DNA of 64,000 nucleotides from Sphingomonas sp. Y57 (GTDB lineage Bacteria; Pseudomonadota; Alphaproteobacteria; Sphingomonadales; Sphingomonadaceae). Shown piece by piece: positions 27,521-36,966 of this stretch; the first letter of the stretch is position 1, and each line of letters begins with the position of its first letter. The position numbers and the translations under genes are program-made. The notes under the pieces were generated by a model that saw nothing but the letters and a program-made list of their open reading frames with translations, had not been told where the DNA came from and searched no databases. Location: assembly GCF_001015195.1 (NCBI RefSeq), contig NZ_LDES01000007.1:20822-84821 (forward strand). The letters run 5' to 3'.

Positions 27521-27693
27521 CAATTGGCCTCCATTTTCTCCAGGCGCTGACGCGCCCATTCGAAGAAATCACGAAGGGCTGATGCCTCCTCGACGATGTG
27601 GTCATCAGGAAACGCCATCAGGAACGTCCGTAGCCGATCTCGCTCATCTGCTTGCGCGGTCTTGAAATGATTACTGTTGACTCTTGAGACTAA
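27521..27693 (-). pseudogene. Unidentified coding fragment abutting istB
   Basis: On the minus strand, about 50 codons in one frame read VNSNHFKTAQADERDRLRTF, then [20 protein letters not shown] and [12 protein letters not shown], and then shift into the istB remnant. The composition looks genuinely coding, but I do not recognise the family and no clear start is present. It is probably the other side of a deletion joint. Confidence 0.45.
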
Positions 27694-27922
27694 AAATGGT
27701 CACATGAGTCAGAAAACGCCGACAGGACATTGCGACGCAAATTGCAAGACGGGACAGGGAAATTTCTGTGACTGACGATAATGAGCCAGGCACTCGCCTA
27801 TCCCATAAGCCCGACCCGTCGTCGTGTTGCATAGAACCGCTCCGCTAGAAACGGCTATCGCCCCGACGCCGAGGCCTATCGGGTAACGAGCCACTAAATG
27901 AACCGCATTTTCCGGGTGGAAT

Positions 27923-28927
27923 ATGAAAACAAGAATCACCGATCTGTTCGGCATAGCCCATCCCATCATCCAGGGCGGCATGCACTTCGTCGGGCTCGCG
28001 GAGCTGGCATCGGCGGTATCTAACGCAGGCGGGCTGGGGATGATCACCGGACTGACGCAGCGTACGCCCGAGTTGCTGGCGAAGGAGATCGCGCGCTGCC
28101 AGGAGATGACCGACAAGCCGTTCGGCGTGAACCTGACCTTCCTACCGACCTTCGCCAACCCTCCCTATCCGGAGTATATCGCGGCGATCGCCGAGGCGGG
28201 AGTGAAGGTGGTGGAAACCGCCGGTCGCAGCCCCGAAGAACACATGTCGGGGCTGAAAGCCGCCGGCATCAAGGTCATCCACAAATGCACGAGCGTTCGC
28301 CATGCACTGAAGGCGGAAGCGATCGGCTGCGACGCGGTGAGCGTCGACGGCTTTGAATGCGGCGGTCATCCGGGGGAAGACGATGTCCCCAACATGATTC
28401 TCCTGCCACGCGCCGCCGAAGAGCTGTCGATCCCGTTCGTCGCCTCGGGCGGAATGGCCGACGCGCGCTCTCTGGTGGCGGCGCTGGCGCTAGGCGCCGA
28501 GGGCATGAACATGGGCACACGCTTCATCGCAACGAAGGAGGCGCCTGTTCACGACAACGTCAAGCAGGCCATCCTGAAGGCGACCGAACTCGACACCAGC
28601 CTCATCATGCGTCCGCTCAGGAATACGGAGCGCGTGCTGAACAACATGGGGGTATCCCGCATCCGCGAGATCGAGCAGGATAAAGGCGTCGCGCTGACTA
28701 TCGACGACATCCACGATCTCGTGGCAGGAGTCTATCCGAAGGTCATGGTGAACGGCGACATGGACGCCGGCGCCTGGAGCTGCGGCATGGTCGCGGGGCT
28801 GATACACGATATCCCGACGGTCAGGGAGCTGATCGACCGCATCATGGCCGAGGCCGATCGCCTTGTCCACCAACGCCTCGCCAGCCTGTACGCGTACCGG
28901 CGTACAACGCTACTGGAACGGGCATAG
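27923..28927 (+). CDS. Nitronate monooxygenase-family FMN enzyme
   Basis: A 334-residue FMN-dependent (beta/alpha)8 enzyme of the NMO/2-nitropropane dioxygenase family. HPIIQGGMHFVGLAELASAV is the N-terminal flavin strand; GCDAVSVDGFECGGHPGEDD and VASGGMADARSLVAALALGA are the FMN phosphate-binding blocks, and MGTRFIATKEAPVHDNVK follows. Class I NMOs oxidise nitronates, whereas relatives are enoyl-ACP reductases or quinone reductases. It converges on the OYE gene at 28999 and is the only plus-strand catabolic gene in the left part of the island. Confidence 0.88.
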   Translation: MKTRITDLFGIAHPIIQGGMHFVGLAELASAVSNAGGLGMITGLTQRTPELLAKEIARCQEMTDKPFGVNLTFLPTFANPPYPEYIAAIAEAGVKVVETAGRSPEEHMSGLKAAGIKVIHKCTSVRHALKAEAIGCDAVSVDGFECGGHPGEDDVPNMILLPRAAEELSIPFVASGGMADARSLVAALALGAEGMNMGTRFIATKEAPVHDNVKQAILKATELDTSLIMRPLRNTERVLNNMGVSRIREIEQDKGVALTIDDIHDLVAGVYPKVMVNGDMDAGAWSCGMVAGLIHDIPTVRELIDRIMAEADRLVHQRLASLYAYRRTTLLERA

Positions 28928-28998
28928 CGGAGGGGAGGCGCAGGCTCGGTTTGGACTCGATGTGCTTACGCTGCTGCCCTTGAGCTCAGCGCTCCGTC

Positions 28999-30981
28999 CT
29001 AAGCTGCTGCGCCCTGAAGATGCCCCTCGCGGATCGCGGTCTGCAGGAAGCGGGGAGATAGCGCGTCGCCGATAGCGGTGGCGCGAATGCCGTGACCCGC
29101 GAGGTCATTAACCAGCTCCCCACCCTGGGGCCGATTGAGCGACACGAACACCACTGTATCAGCCGGGACTTCCTCGTTGAGCGCCGTATCGCTGCCCAGC
29201 GATGCCGGCGCGACGATGGCGCTGTTGTGCCTGATCTCCAAAACGCGCATCCGCGTCCGGAGCTTCAGACCCTTCGGTAGCATGCGCCGCAATGCCGGCT
29301 CTGTCATGAGCGCGTATTCAGACAAGGGCGCGAAGGAAATCTTGGTCGTGAGGAAGGTAACGGCAAGCCCTCTGTCGAGAAGATATTCGGCGGCTGCGAT
29401 CGCTTCATAGTGGCCAAGATCATCGATCACCAGCGCGCTTCTGCCCAATTTGCCGACCGCGCCTTCGAACAGATCCAGCGTGGATAACACATGGGGCTGC
29501 TGGAACCCCGCGATCGGCTCCCCCGGATGCACTATCTGGATGCCGTCCATGCGCGGGTTCGCGCCGGTAGCCACGATAACCTCGTCGGGCTCGGCCGCCA
29601 TGATCTCTTCTACGCCGACGTAGCTGCTGAGCCGGACGTCGACGCCCAGCCGGTAGACTTCCTGCTCCAGCCACGCAATGATATCGGCGAGGCCGTACCT
29701 CGTCGGAGCCATGGCGGCGAAGGCGAGCGTGCCGCCGAGACCCTTGCGCGCCTCGAACAGGACAACGGCATGGCCACGCATCGCGGCGACGCGCGCAGCT
29801 TCCATCCCGGCCGGTCCGCCGCCGACGACGACAACGGTCTTGCGGACCGGGCTCGGCTCGATCGCGTGATCACCGACTTTTGCCTCCAATCCGGCGCCGG
29901 GATTGACGGTGCAGCCGATCGCCCCACCCGTCACGATCTGCGCGACGCAGACCTGGTTGCAGGCGATGCACGGACGAACCTCGAGCACGCGACCCTCAAC
30001 CGTCTTTCGGACGATATCCGGATCGGCGATGTGGGCTCTAGTCATGCCGACCATATCGGCGGCGCCCTCGCGGATCACCTGGTCCGCCTCTTCAAGCGTG
30101 CGAAACCGCCCGATCACCAATGTCGGTAGGTCCGTGCCGCGGGCGATCGGCGCATTGTAGGGCAGTTCATAGCCGGGCGGCTCTTGCATGCCCGACGCAA
30201 TCCGATCGAACGTCTGATAGTTGCCCAGCGTGAGGCCGACGAAATCGATCAGCTTCCGCTCCTCGAGAACACGGCAGAGTTGCAGATTCTCGTCAGCGCC
30301 GATGCCGCCTGTGGTGAGGTCGTCGCCAACCCGGACCCCGACCACGAAATTGGGAGAGGTCGCCGCGCGAATGCCCGCGGCGATCTCCACCACAATCCGG
30401 ATCCGGTTCTCGAACGATCCGCCGTAATCGTCGGTTCGTCGGTTGCTGTTGGGCGAAAGAAACTGAGCGAGGAGATAGCCATGGGCGGCATGGATCTCCA
30501 CGCCTGCAATGCCAAAGCTTTCGCACTTCACAGCGGAAGCGACGTAGCCTTCGATAACCGAGTCGATCATGGCCTTCGTCATCGGGATCGGAACGATGCC
30601 GGTGAGCGGGCCCGGCACGTCCGAAGCCGACCAGGGTGGCGAACCGTCTGGCGGCGCCATATGCGCGCCCCCATGGTAGAGCTGCTGGAAGAGCGCCATG
30701 CCATAAGGCGCGCAGGCATCGACCAACCGCCGGTAGCCATCGCCGTTCTCGTGGCCCGACCAGAGATTGAGATCCGACAGGACCAGAGGGCTGCTCGGAT
30801 GAACGGAGAGCGCGTCGATGATCGTCAGGCCGACGCCGCCGCGCGCGCGGGCGGCGTGATAAGCGATGCGGCGTTCGTTCATATCAGGACCGAATGCCGT
30901 ACCATGTGCCGAGCGGAAGACTCGGTTCTTTATGTCGACATTGCCGATCCTGATGGGTGTCAGCACGTGGCTGAGGGCCAT
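28999..30981 (-). CDS. OYE-type iron-sulfur flavoprotein (dienoyl-CoA reductase-like)
   Basis: A 660-residue enzyme with two parts. Residues 1-335 form an old-yellow-enzyme FMN barrel (EIHAAHGYLLAQFLSPNSNR is the active-site block with the His pair). A [4Fe-4S] cluster is ligated by C-x2-C-x3-C-x11-C in CIACNQVCVAQIVTGGAIGC. From residue 380 on comes an FAD/NAD(P) module (VVVVGGGPAGMEAARVAAMR). The design matches 2,4-dienoyl-CoA reductase, trimethylamine dehydrogenase and bile-acid dienoyl reductases, so it should reduce a conjugated enone or dienoyl compound. It is last in an operon after SDR and ALDH genes. Confidence 0.92.
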   Translation of the reverse strand: MALSHVLTPIRIGNVDIKNRVFRSAHGTAFGPDMNERRIAYHAARARGGVGLTIIDALSVHPSSPLVLSDLNLWSGHENGDGYRRLVDACAPYGMALFQQLYHGGAHMAPPDGSPPWSASDVPGPLTGIVPIPMTKAMIDSVIEGYVASAVKCESFGIAGVEIHAAHGYLLAQFLSPNSNRRTDDYGGSFENRIRIVVEIAAGIRAATSPNFVVGVRVGDDLTTGGIGADENLQLCRVLEERKLIDFVGLTLGNYQTFDRIASGMQEPPGYELPYNAPIARGTDLPTLVIGRFRTLEEADQVIREGAADMVGMTRAHIADPDIVRKTVEGRVLEVRPCIACNQVCVAQIVTGGAIGCTVNPGAGLEAKVGDHAIEPSPVRKTVVVVGGGPAGMEAARVAAMRGHAVVLFEARKGLGGTLAFAAMAPTRYGLADIIAWLEQEVYRLGVDVRLSSYVGVEEIMAAEPDEVIVATGANPRMDGIQIVHPGEPIAGFQQPHVLSTLDLFEGAVGKLGRSALVIDDLGHYEAIAAAEYLLDRGLAVTFLTTKISFAPLSEYALMTEPALRRMLPKGLKLRTRMRVLEIRHNSAIVAPASLGSDTALNEEVPADTVVFVSLNRPQGGELVNDLAGHGIRATAIGDALSPRFLQTAIREGHLQGAAA

Positions 30982-31095
30982 TCGTTGTCCCCTATCGAGC
31001 GTTATATGATGGCAAGCGGGACCATGCGCTGATGTCCGTGACTACAGCGTGCTTCAAGGGCTTGAGACCGCGGGTCGGCAGATCGGTCTTCGCGG

Positions 31096-32580
31096 TTAAG
31101 CGGCAGGCGGAGGAGCATCGACCGATGCGTAGACCTTGAGTTCCTGGAACTCTTCGATCGCGCGCGGACCACAGAGGGCGCCGATGCCACTTTGCTTGTA
31201 GCCGCTCTGCTCGAAATGCTCCGACAGCACGCCCCAGCAGTTGATCCAGATATGGCCTGCCTGCACGGCCTTGCCGACGCGACGGGCGCGGGCGATGTCG
31301 CGAGTGAAGACCGATGTCGCCAGGCCGAATTCGGTCGCATTAGCGCGCCGGACCGCATCCGCCTCGTCGCCGAACAGTTCGAACGTCTGGACCGGTCCGA
31401 AAAGTTCGTTTTGGACGATGAAGGTGTCGAGCGCCTCGACCTCGATCAGGGACGGCTTGTAGAAGGCGCCGTTCGCCAGCGGCCCCTCCGTCACGGGCCC
31501 GCCGCGAACAAGGATCTTGCCGTAGGATTTCGCCTCCTCGACGATCTTATCGAGCTGGTTAACGCTCGCCTTGTCGATCACCGGACCCAGTTGGGTGGCA
31601 GGATCCTCGCTGTCGCCGACGCGGACATTCTGATAGGCCTCGACCAACGCCTCGCGCAACGCGTCGGCAATCCCGCGCTGGACAAGAACGCGCGAGCCCG
31701 TGCAGCAATATTGACCGTTCATCAGCACCAGCGCCATCACGATCTGCGGGACGACGATGTTGAGGTCCGCATCTTCGAACACGATCAGCGGCGTCTTGCC
31801 GCCCAGTTCGAGGTTAAGCCGCTTCAGCGTTTTGGCTCCATTCGCGGCGATGAGCCGCCCAACCTTGGTGCTCCCGGTGTAGCTCACGACGTTCACGTCC
31901 GGTGAATCGACGAGCAGAGCCGCCGCGACGCTGCCGCTTTCGGTGATCGTGTTCAGCACGCCCGGCGGCAGAAGCTTTGTCGCGGCGACCGCATCGGCGA
32001 ACAGCGCGTTGGTGAGCGCGGTCTGATGCGGAAGTTTGAGGACGACGGTGCACCCGGCGGCGAGCGCGGGGCCGATCGCGCGGACGGACAAGATGACCGG
32101 CGAGTTCCAGGGCGAAATGATGCCCGCGACGCCAATCGGTTCGGGATCAGAATGGAAGTAGACCCCCGGGTTTGTTTCCAGAGCCCGGCCGCCGGTCTGT
32201 AGCAGCGCGCTGGCGGCCGCATAGCGCAACCACTCCACCGAGAGCCGTACCTCCCACTGCGTCTGCGGATGCAGCAGCTTGCCGCCTTCGCGGCTCAGCA
32301 TCTGTGCGATCACGGAGGACCGCTCCTCAAGGCGGTCCGCAAGTTCGAGCAGCGCGCGCGAGCGCAGCGAACGATCCTTCGACCAGTTCGTCGCGTCGAA
32401 TGCCGCACGCGCGGCGTCAATCGCGCGCTGCGCGTCTTCCTCGCTGACGTCGACATAGCTGCCGAGGACCTTGCCGGTCGACGGGCTCAGCGAATCGCGA
32501 ACCGTGCCGCCGCCGCTCCATTCCCCATCGATCCAGTTCTGCGCCGGCCTGTCCAGAGCCATGACGTCTCGCTCGCTCAT
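31096..32580 (-). CDS. NAD(P)-dependent aldehyde dehydrogenase
   Basis: A 494-residue ALDH. The substrate-activating Glu is in LNLELGGKTPLIVFEDADLN near residue 262; the catalytic Cys is in NGQYCCTGSRVLVQRG near 297; SYTGSTKVGRLI is the Rossmann glycine loop. It oxidises an aldehyde to the acid with NAD(P)+. The start ATG has an AAGGAAG site four bases upstream. It lies between SDR and OYE genes on the same strand, 41 nt after the SDR stop, so an alcohol-to-aldehyde-to-acid sequence is possible. Confidence 0.94.
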   Translation of the reverse strand: MSERDVMALDRPAQNWIDGEWSGGGTVRDSLSPSTGKVLGSYVDVSEEDAQRAIDAARAAFDATNWSKDRSLRSRALLELADRLEERSSVIAQMLSREGGKLLHPQTQWEVRLSVEWLRYAAASALLQTGGRALETNPGVYFHSDPEPIGVAGIISPWNSPVILSVRAIGPALAAGCTVVLKLPHQTALTNALFADAVAATKLLPPGVLNTITESGSVAAALLVDSPDVNVVSYTGSTKVGRLIAANGAKTLKRLNLELGGKTPLIVFEDADLNIVVPQIVMALVLMNGQYCCTGSRVLVQRGIADALREALVEAYQNVRVGDSEDPATQLGPVIDKASVNQLDKIVEEAKSYGKILVRGGPVTEGPLANGAFYKPSLIEVEALDTFIVQNELFGPVQTFELFGDEADAVRRANATEFGLATSVFTRDIARARRVGKAVQAGHIWINCWGVLSEHFEQSGYKQSGIGALCGPRAIEEFQELKVYASVDAPPPAA

Positions 32581-32621
32581 TTAACTTCCTTTGTGTCGAT
32601 CCGGGTGACGGAGGCTCTTTC

Positions 32622-33356
32622 TCAGGCGCTCATCCCGCCGCACACGGTAAGCTCGGTACCAGTCACGTAGCGGGCCTCATCGGAGGCGAGATAAACCACG
32701 GCCTCGGCGACTTCCTCGGGAGCGCCGAGGCGCTTCGCCGGCACCATTTGCGAAATAGTGTCGAGATATTCGCGCGTGTTCTCGGCGAGCATCGGGGTGT
32801 CGATCAGCCCGGGGAACACTGTGTTCACGCGGATCTTGTCGCCGGCGAGATCGTGCGCAGCGGATTTGGTCATGCCGCGGACCATCCATTTCGAACCGGC
32901 ATAAGCGAAAATTCCAGGAGCGCCGCGCAGCGCCGCGATCGACGCGATGTTGACGATCGCGCCGCCTCCCCTGTCGCGCATCACGCGGTAGACGGTCTTC
33001 ATGCCGAAGAAGGTGCCGAGCACGTTCACACGATAATGAAGGTCCATCAGCGCCCGATCGGTCTCCGCGAGCGTCTTCTGGCGGTAGACGCCCGCGTTGT
33101 TCACCAGAATGTCGATGCCGCCGAAGACTTCGAGGCAGTTCTCTAAGACACGCTGCCAGGAACCTTCATCCGAGACGTCGTGCGCTACGAAGATCGCGTT
33201 TCCGCCGAGTTGTTCCACAAGCGCCTTGCCATCGGCCTCGTTGAGGTCGGCAACGACGACCTTCGCGCCTTCCTCGACGAAGCGCCGCGCTTCCGCCGCG
33301 CCCTGCCCGCTGGCGGCGCCCGTGATGATGGCGATCTTGTCCTTCAATCTGTTCAT
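32622..33356 (-). CDS. Short-chain dehydrogenase
   Basis: A 244-residue classical SDR. TGAASGQGAAEARRF is the cofactor loop, an Asp in VVVADLNEADG favours NAD+, NNAG is near residue 83, and the catalytic Ser-Tyr-Lys are in NIASIAA and YAGSKWM. It probably oxidises a secondary or ring alcohol. It is the first gene of the SDR-ALDH-OYE operon, and a TTGACA-N17-TCATAT promoter lies 250 nt upstream. Confidence 0.93.
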   Translation of the reverse strand: MNRLKDKIAIITGAASGQGAAEARRFVEEGAKVVVADLNEADGKALVEQLGGNAIFVAHDVSDEGSWQRVLENCLEVFGGIDILVNNAGVYRQKTLAETDRALMDLHYRVNVLGTFFGMKTVYRVMRDRGGGAIVNIASIAALRGAPGIFAYAGSKWMVRGMTKSAAHDLAGDKIRVNTVFPGLIDTPMLAENTREYLDTISQMVPAKRLGAPEEVAEAVVYLASDEARYVTGTELTVCGGMSA

Positions 33357-33604
33357 GTCGATCCTCGGTTCACGGGGGTCGGCCGGAGGCGAGCGGCGCG
33401 GTCCCGGAGGAACCCGGCACCATCGGCGCAGCTGCCGCCGGGACCCGCCTGGCGTTTCAGCGAGCTAATCGGGGGTGCCGTCACATCCGAGATGTTTGCG
33501 GAGCTCTTCACGGCGCTGGCAGCATCCTACGCCTGATCAGCCTGTCATCCCTCCTCCAGCGTTCTACGGCAGGCTTGATTCCTGCGCCTTCTTACACTGT
33601 ACGC

Positions 33605-33633
33605 ATATGACTGGTATTCGACTCATATGTCAA
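33605..33633 (-). promoter_or_regulatory. Promoter P1 of the SDR-ALDH-OYE operon
   Basis: Minus strand: TTGACA (33633-33628), 17-nt spacer, TCATAT (33610-33605). The bases straight after the -35 box read TATGAGTC, so TGAC-ATATGA-GTC forms a half-palindrome that recurs in other island promoters. The remaining 33357-33979 holds nothing else that I can support apart from a weak TTGACA at 33869 before the next plus-strand gene. Confidence 0.6.
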
Positions 33634-33979
33634 CTACGCAGTGATAAAAGCGGCAGGGGCAGGATAAGCGTCCGCGGCGCGCCGGTCCAGACGCCCGCCC
33701 AGCGCGGATTGCAGCTCGATCAGCTGAGTGACGCACATTCGAACAAACCCGGGCTTGAGGTGACGCGCGCGAGCGGACGAGCACCGATGGTGTCATTTCG
33801 CATCTCGCCGGGACGATCGCACAAGCACATCCCGGCCGATGCCCGTATCAGGCAGCGGCCAGCCTGCTTGACAATTTTACAAAAGTGACGAAAGACTGAA
33901 TTGAAAGTCGGCATCGGGCCAGGACGCCCGCTCGACGCCAATCGAGCCCCGCGAGGGCTCCCAGCAGGATATTCGCATC

Positions 33980-34420
33980 GTGGCCGAAATCGATGATCAA
34001 ACCAAGATCGCTCTCGCACGCGACTATTTTCGCCTGGTCGATGCCGGGGATCCCGCGCTTCTGGACCTCTTCACCGAAGATGCGCAAATCTACTTTCCAA
34101 AATTCGGCTTGGCCAAGGGCAAGGCGAAGATCGCGGAGTTGGCCGCCGGCCTGGGCAAGGAGATTCGGGAAGCGAAGCACGATACGAGCGACTATCTCTT
34201 CCTTCCGCTCGGCCGACACCTAGCGGTTGAGGGCACTACCACGGGCGTGACGACCGGCGGCGTGCAATGGGCGGCCGGCGAGAGCCCCGCAGGCCGTTTC
34301 TGCAACATGTTTGAGTTTCGCGACGCCAAGATTTGCCGCGTGCACGTCTATCTGGATCCGGATTATGGCGGGCAGGACGAAGCGCGCTTCCACTGGGGCC
34401 GCGATGACCGGCAATGGTGA
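33980..34420 (+). CDS. NTF2/SnoaL-like protein
   Basis: A 146-residue SnoaL-like protein starting at GTG. The helix IALARDYFRLVDAGDPALLD and DLFTEDAQIYFPKFGLAKGK form the N-terminal half, and GRFCNMFEFRDAKICRVHVYLDPDYG the C-terminal sheet. Members are limonene-epoxide hydrolase-, isomerase- or dehydratase-like. It is a single gene on the plus strand converging on the GST gene. Activity unknown. Confidence 0.8.
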   Translation: MAEIDDQTKIALARDYFRLVDAGDPALLDLFTEDAQIYFPKFGLAKGKAKIAELAAGLGKEIREAKHDTSDYLFLPLGRHLAVEGTTTGVTTGGVQWAAGESPAGRFCNMFEFRDAKICRVHVYLDPDYGGQDEARFHWGRDDRQW

Positions 34421-34548
34421 TCGGGCGACCGCCGATCGCGTAACTGGCATCTGTCATGAGGCGGCCTCGCACAGCGGGCTGCCTCTCTTTCGTTATGCGG
34501 GGAACATCTGCTGAAGGTGCGTTGAGCACGCCCCTTCGGTAACTCCGG

Positions 34549-35262
34549 CTATTTCCGCGCGTAGGCGCCGCGCCCGAACAAGCGATCGACTCCGTCGGGC
34601 GAACGGTCCGGGCGGAGCGCCGGGTCGTTCGCCGTGATCTCGTCGTGTATCGCGATGGACTTGATGACGGCGGGGCGCTGCGCGATGAGGTCGCACCAGC
34701 GGCGGAGATGGGGATGATCGTCCCACCGCATTCCGTGCGCCTCGTGGTACATGGCGGCCCAAGGATAGGTCGCGATGTCGGCGATCGTATAATCCTCGCC
34801 GGCGAGGTAGGTCGAGACCTCGAGACGCTTGTCGAGCGTGTCGTAGACCCGGCCTGCCAATGTCCTGTACCTGCTCGCAGCATAGTCGTTGCCCGGAGGC
34901 GCGAACCTCAGAAAGTGATTATGCTGGCCGAAAGTCGGCCCGACATTTGCGATCTGCAGGACGAGCCACTGAATCGTGTCCATTCTCGCCCGGGGCTCTT
35001 GCGGAATGAGCTTGCCGGCCTTTTCGGCAAGGTAGATCAAGATGGCGCCGGACTCGAAGACCGTGTAGCGCTCGCCATCGATCCCTTGATGATCGACAAT
35101 CACGGGGACCTTGCTCATCGGGTTGAGCGCGACGAACGCAGGCTCGTACTGCTCTCCGGCGACAATATCGATGTGATGGAAGCTGTATTCGAGGCCAAGC
35201 TCTTCAAGCGCCACTACGATCTTGAGGACATTGGGGCTGCTCATGCCGTAGACGTCGATCAC
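34549..35262 (-). CDS. Glutathione S-transferase
   Basis: A 237-residue GST with GTG start after an AGCGGAG site. The thioredoxin-like domain has SSPNVLKIVVALEELGLEY, the glutathione loop LNPMSKVPVIVDHQG and FESGAILIYLAEKAGKL. The helical domain includes AGEDYTIADIATYPWA. The SPN motif and length resemble the Nu-class (YfcG/YghU). In sphingomonads such GSTs cleave ethers, remove halogens or isomerise maleyl compounds, so a catabolic role is plausible. It is co-directional with and 68 nt after the NTF2-like gene. Confidence 0.9.
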   Translation of the reverse strand: MIDVYGMSSPNVLKIVVALEELGLEYSFHHIDIVAGEQYEPAFVALNPMSKVPVIVDHQGIDGERYTVFESGAILIYLAEKAGKLIPQEPRARMDTIQWLVLQIANVGPTFGQHNHFLRFAPPGNDYAASRYRTLAGRVYDTLDKRLEVSTYLAGEDYTIADIATYPWAAMYHEAHGMRWDDHPHLRRWCDLIAQRPAVIKSIAIHDEITANDPALRPDRSPDGVDRLFGRGAYARK

Positions 35263-35330
35263 GTTTTCGCTCCGCTTTAATGTGTCGGCGGGAACCCGGC
35301 GATGCCGGATGGGTCGCGTGGTTCCCCGCG

Positions 35331-35900
35331 CTAGGCGGCCGCGAAGTCGGTCCTATGGCCGGACAGGAAGTCGTAGGACGGATCCTTGCGGTCGCGGCGC
35401 GCGGTGAAGTTCGGAACCGACGGATCAAGGACCATCAGGGTCTCGCCATCGACGGTCTCGGCCGTATCGACAAGTTTGTCTGCCCGATGCCAGTCGATCA
35501 CCGTCCGGCGGCGTTGGATCGCCCAAACACCATCTACACAGGTGAAATGGTCAAGATAGCGGCCGCCGGCGAACATATCGATCTGCTGCCCCTTGTGTGG
35601 AATACGGAGCAGAAGCGTCCAATAGGACTCGCACCAGGCATCGTTCCCCGACACTTCGATGAGGATGTTGGTCAATACATGCTGAGTCGCCGTCATTGGC
35701 GCATGAAGACGCTCCACCCATTCCGCCCAGCCGTAGCCAGGGCCCGAATACTGCCCGCTATGTTCATCCACGCCATCGGGATGGTAGCACTGCTTGGTCA
35801 GTTCGCGGTCCATGCGGTCCATCGAACGGCAATAGCGATGCAGGACCTCCGTGATCGCCTGCTTGGCCGCAAGCGTCTCCACCTCAGCGCGAACGCCCAT
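35331..35900 (-). CDS. NTF2/SnoaL-like protein (SnoaL_4 type)
   Basis: A 189-residue protein with the SnoaL_4 start EVETLAAKQAITEVLHRYCRSMDRMD, a catalytic-type His/Asp region CYHPDGVDEHSG and a long C-terminal tail. These features occur in LinA-like dehydrochlorinases and bile-acid 7-dehydratase-like proteins. It precedes the GST gene in a two-gene operon with promoter P2 55 nt upstream. The reaction is unknown. Confidence 0.82.
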   Translation of the reverse strand: MGVRAEVETLAAKQAITEVLHRYCRSMDRMDRELTKQCYHPDGVDEHSGQYSGPGYGWAEWVERLHAPMTATQHVLTNILIEVSGNDAWCESYWTLLLRIPHKGQQIDMFAGGRYLDHFTCVDGVWAIQRRRTVIDWHRADKLVDTAETVDGETLMVLDPSVPNFTARRDRKDPSYDFLSGHRTDFAAA

Positions 35901-35954
35901 CGATGCTCTCCCCAGATTATCGACGCAAGCTCACCGGCAGCGCCTTCAGAAGAG

Positions 35955-35983
35955 ATATGAGCGAGGTTCTACACGTGTGTCAA
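35955..35983 (-). promoter_or_regulatory. Promoter P2 of the NTF2-like/GST operon
   Basis: Minus strand: TTGACA (35983-35978), 17-nt spacer, TCATAT (35960-35955). After the -35 box the sequence ACACGTGT is a perfect palindrome. It lies between the TetR gene and the operon, so TetR may bind here. Confidence 0.65.
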
Positions 35984-36058
35984 CAAACTTATACAAGGCG
36001 TCACCATAGGCCGTCACCCTCATCACGGGATTTAGGATCCGGCGCATGCAGCGCATCC

Positions 36059-36826
36059 TCAATCCTTTAGGAGGTGGTCTAGGTGCGCAACGTCTTCCTT
36101 GAGGATGCGCAACACATCCTGGATCCGATCGCTCCGGGACCGGTGAGCATCGGGGCGGAGCAGCGAGCGGACCGCCATGTCGGCGATCATGTCGGCGATC
36201 TCGTCCTTCGGCATGCGGCCGTTCGGGTTGAACCACCATGCCGCCCAGTTGCGCATCCCGATGATGCTGAGCGCCGCGACATGCGCATCGACCGGACGGA
36301 ACTTGCCGACCGCGATGCCGCGCTCGATGATTCCCGTGAAACTTTCGAGGATCGCCTTTTTCGATACCGCGTGCCGTTCCTTCAGCTCGGCGGGCATGTC
36401 GGCCTCCGAGCGGTCCAGCACCCGGAACAGCACCGGATTTTCGAGCACCCAGTTGGTGACCGTGCGCATGACGAGCCGCAGAGCGTCCTCGGGATCGCGT
36501 TCGACCTTTTCGACGACTTCGGCGAGCTGGGCTGCGCTCGAGAGCGTGACCTCTTCGATCAACGCCTCGAGGATCTTCTCCTTGTTCGGGAAGTGGTAAT
36601 AGAGGCCGGGTCGGCTGATCCCCAGCACGTCGGCGAGATCCCGCAGATTGGTACCGCCGAAGCCGCGCTCTGCGAAGAGCTGTGCCGCGGCATTGAGCAT
36701 CGCCTTCCGCACCAGCGCCCCGCGCTGCCGATTTGCGCGGTCCGGACCGTCAGCAGCGTTGCCCGCCTCTTCGGCTATTTCTTCGGCTGCCTCATCCCGG
36801 CCCGCCGTGGCTCTCTTTTTTGTCAC
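36059..36826 (-). CDS. TetR-family transcriptional regulator
   Basis: A 255-residue repressor. A charged N-terminal tail (1-35) is followed by the TetR helix-turn-helix: AAAQLFAERGFGGTNLRDLA and DVLGISRPGLYYHFPNKEKI (residues 47-87). The ligand domain follows, with MRTVTNWVLENPVLFRVLDR. It is the likely regulator of island operons, because the shared half-palindromes overlap their promoters. Its last 40 codons are repeated, with a frameshift, at 52990-53127. Confidence 0.93.
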   Translation of the reverse strand: MTKKRATAGRDEAAEEIAEEAGNAADGPDRANRQRGALVRKAMLNAAAQLFAERGFGGTNLRDLADVLGISRPGLYYHFPNKEKILEALIEEVTLSSAAQLAEVVEKVERDPEDALRLVMRTVTNWVLENPVLFRVLDRSEADMPAELKERHAVSKKAILESFTGIIERGIAVGKFRPVDAHVAALSIIGMRNWAAWWFNPNGRMPKDEIADMIADMAVRSLLRPDAHRSRSDRIQDVLRILKEDVAHLDHLLKD

Positions 36827-36966
36827 GTCCCGCTCCGTCGCCTAATATCGAGCGAACACTCGATACGTGATCCTGTCGAAATTTGCAGCCGGGTTCGCCA
36901 CAGCCACAGTCTGTCTCTTCGCACGAACCCATTATCAGAAGCAACGTGGCCGAAATGCGAGACCGA

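Noticed and set aside
27709..28158. 149-codon minus-strand frame opposite the nitronate monooxygenase start
   Set aside because: Antisense to a clear FMN enzyme; no motif.
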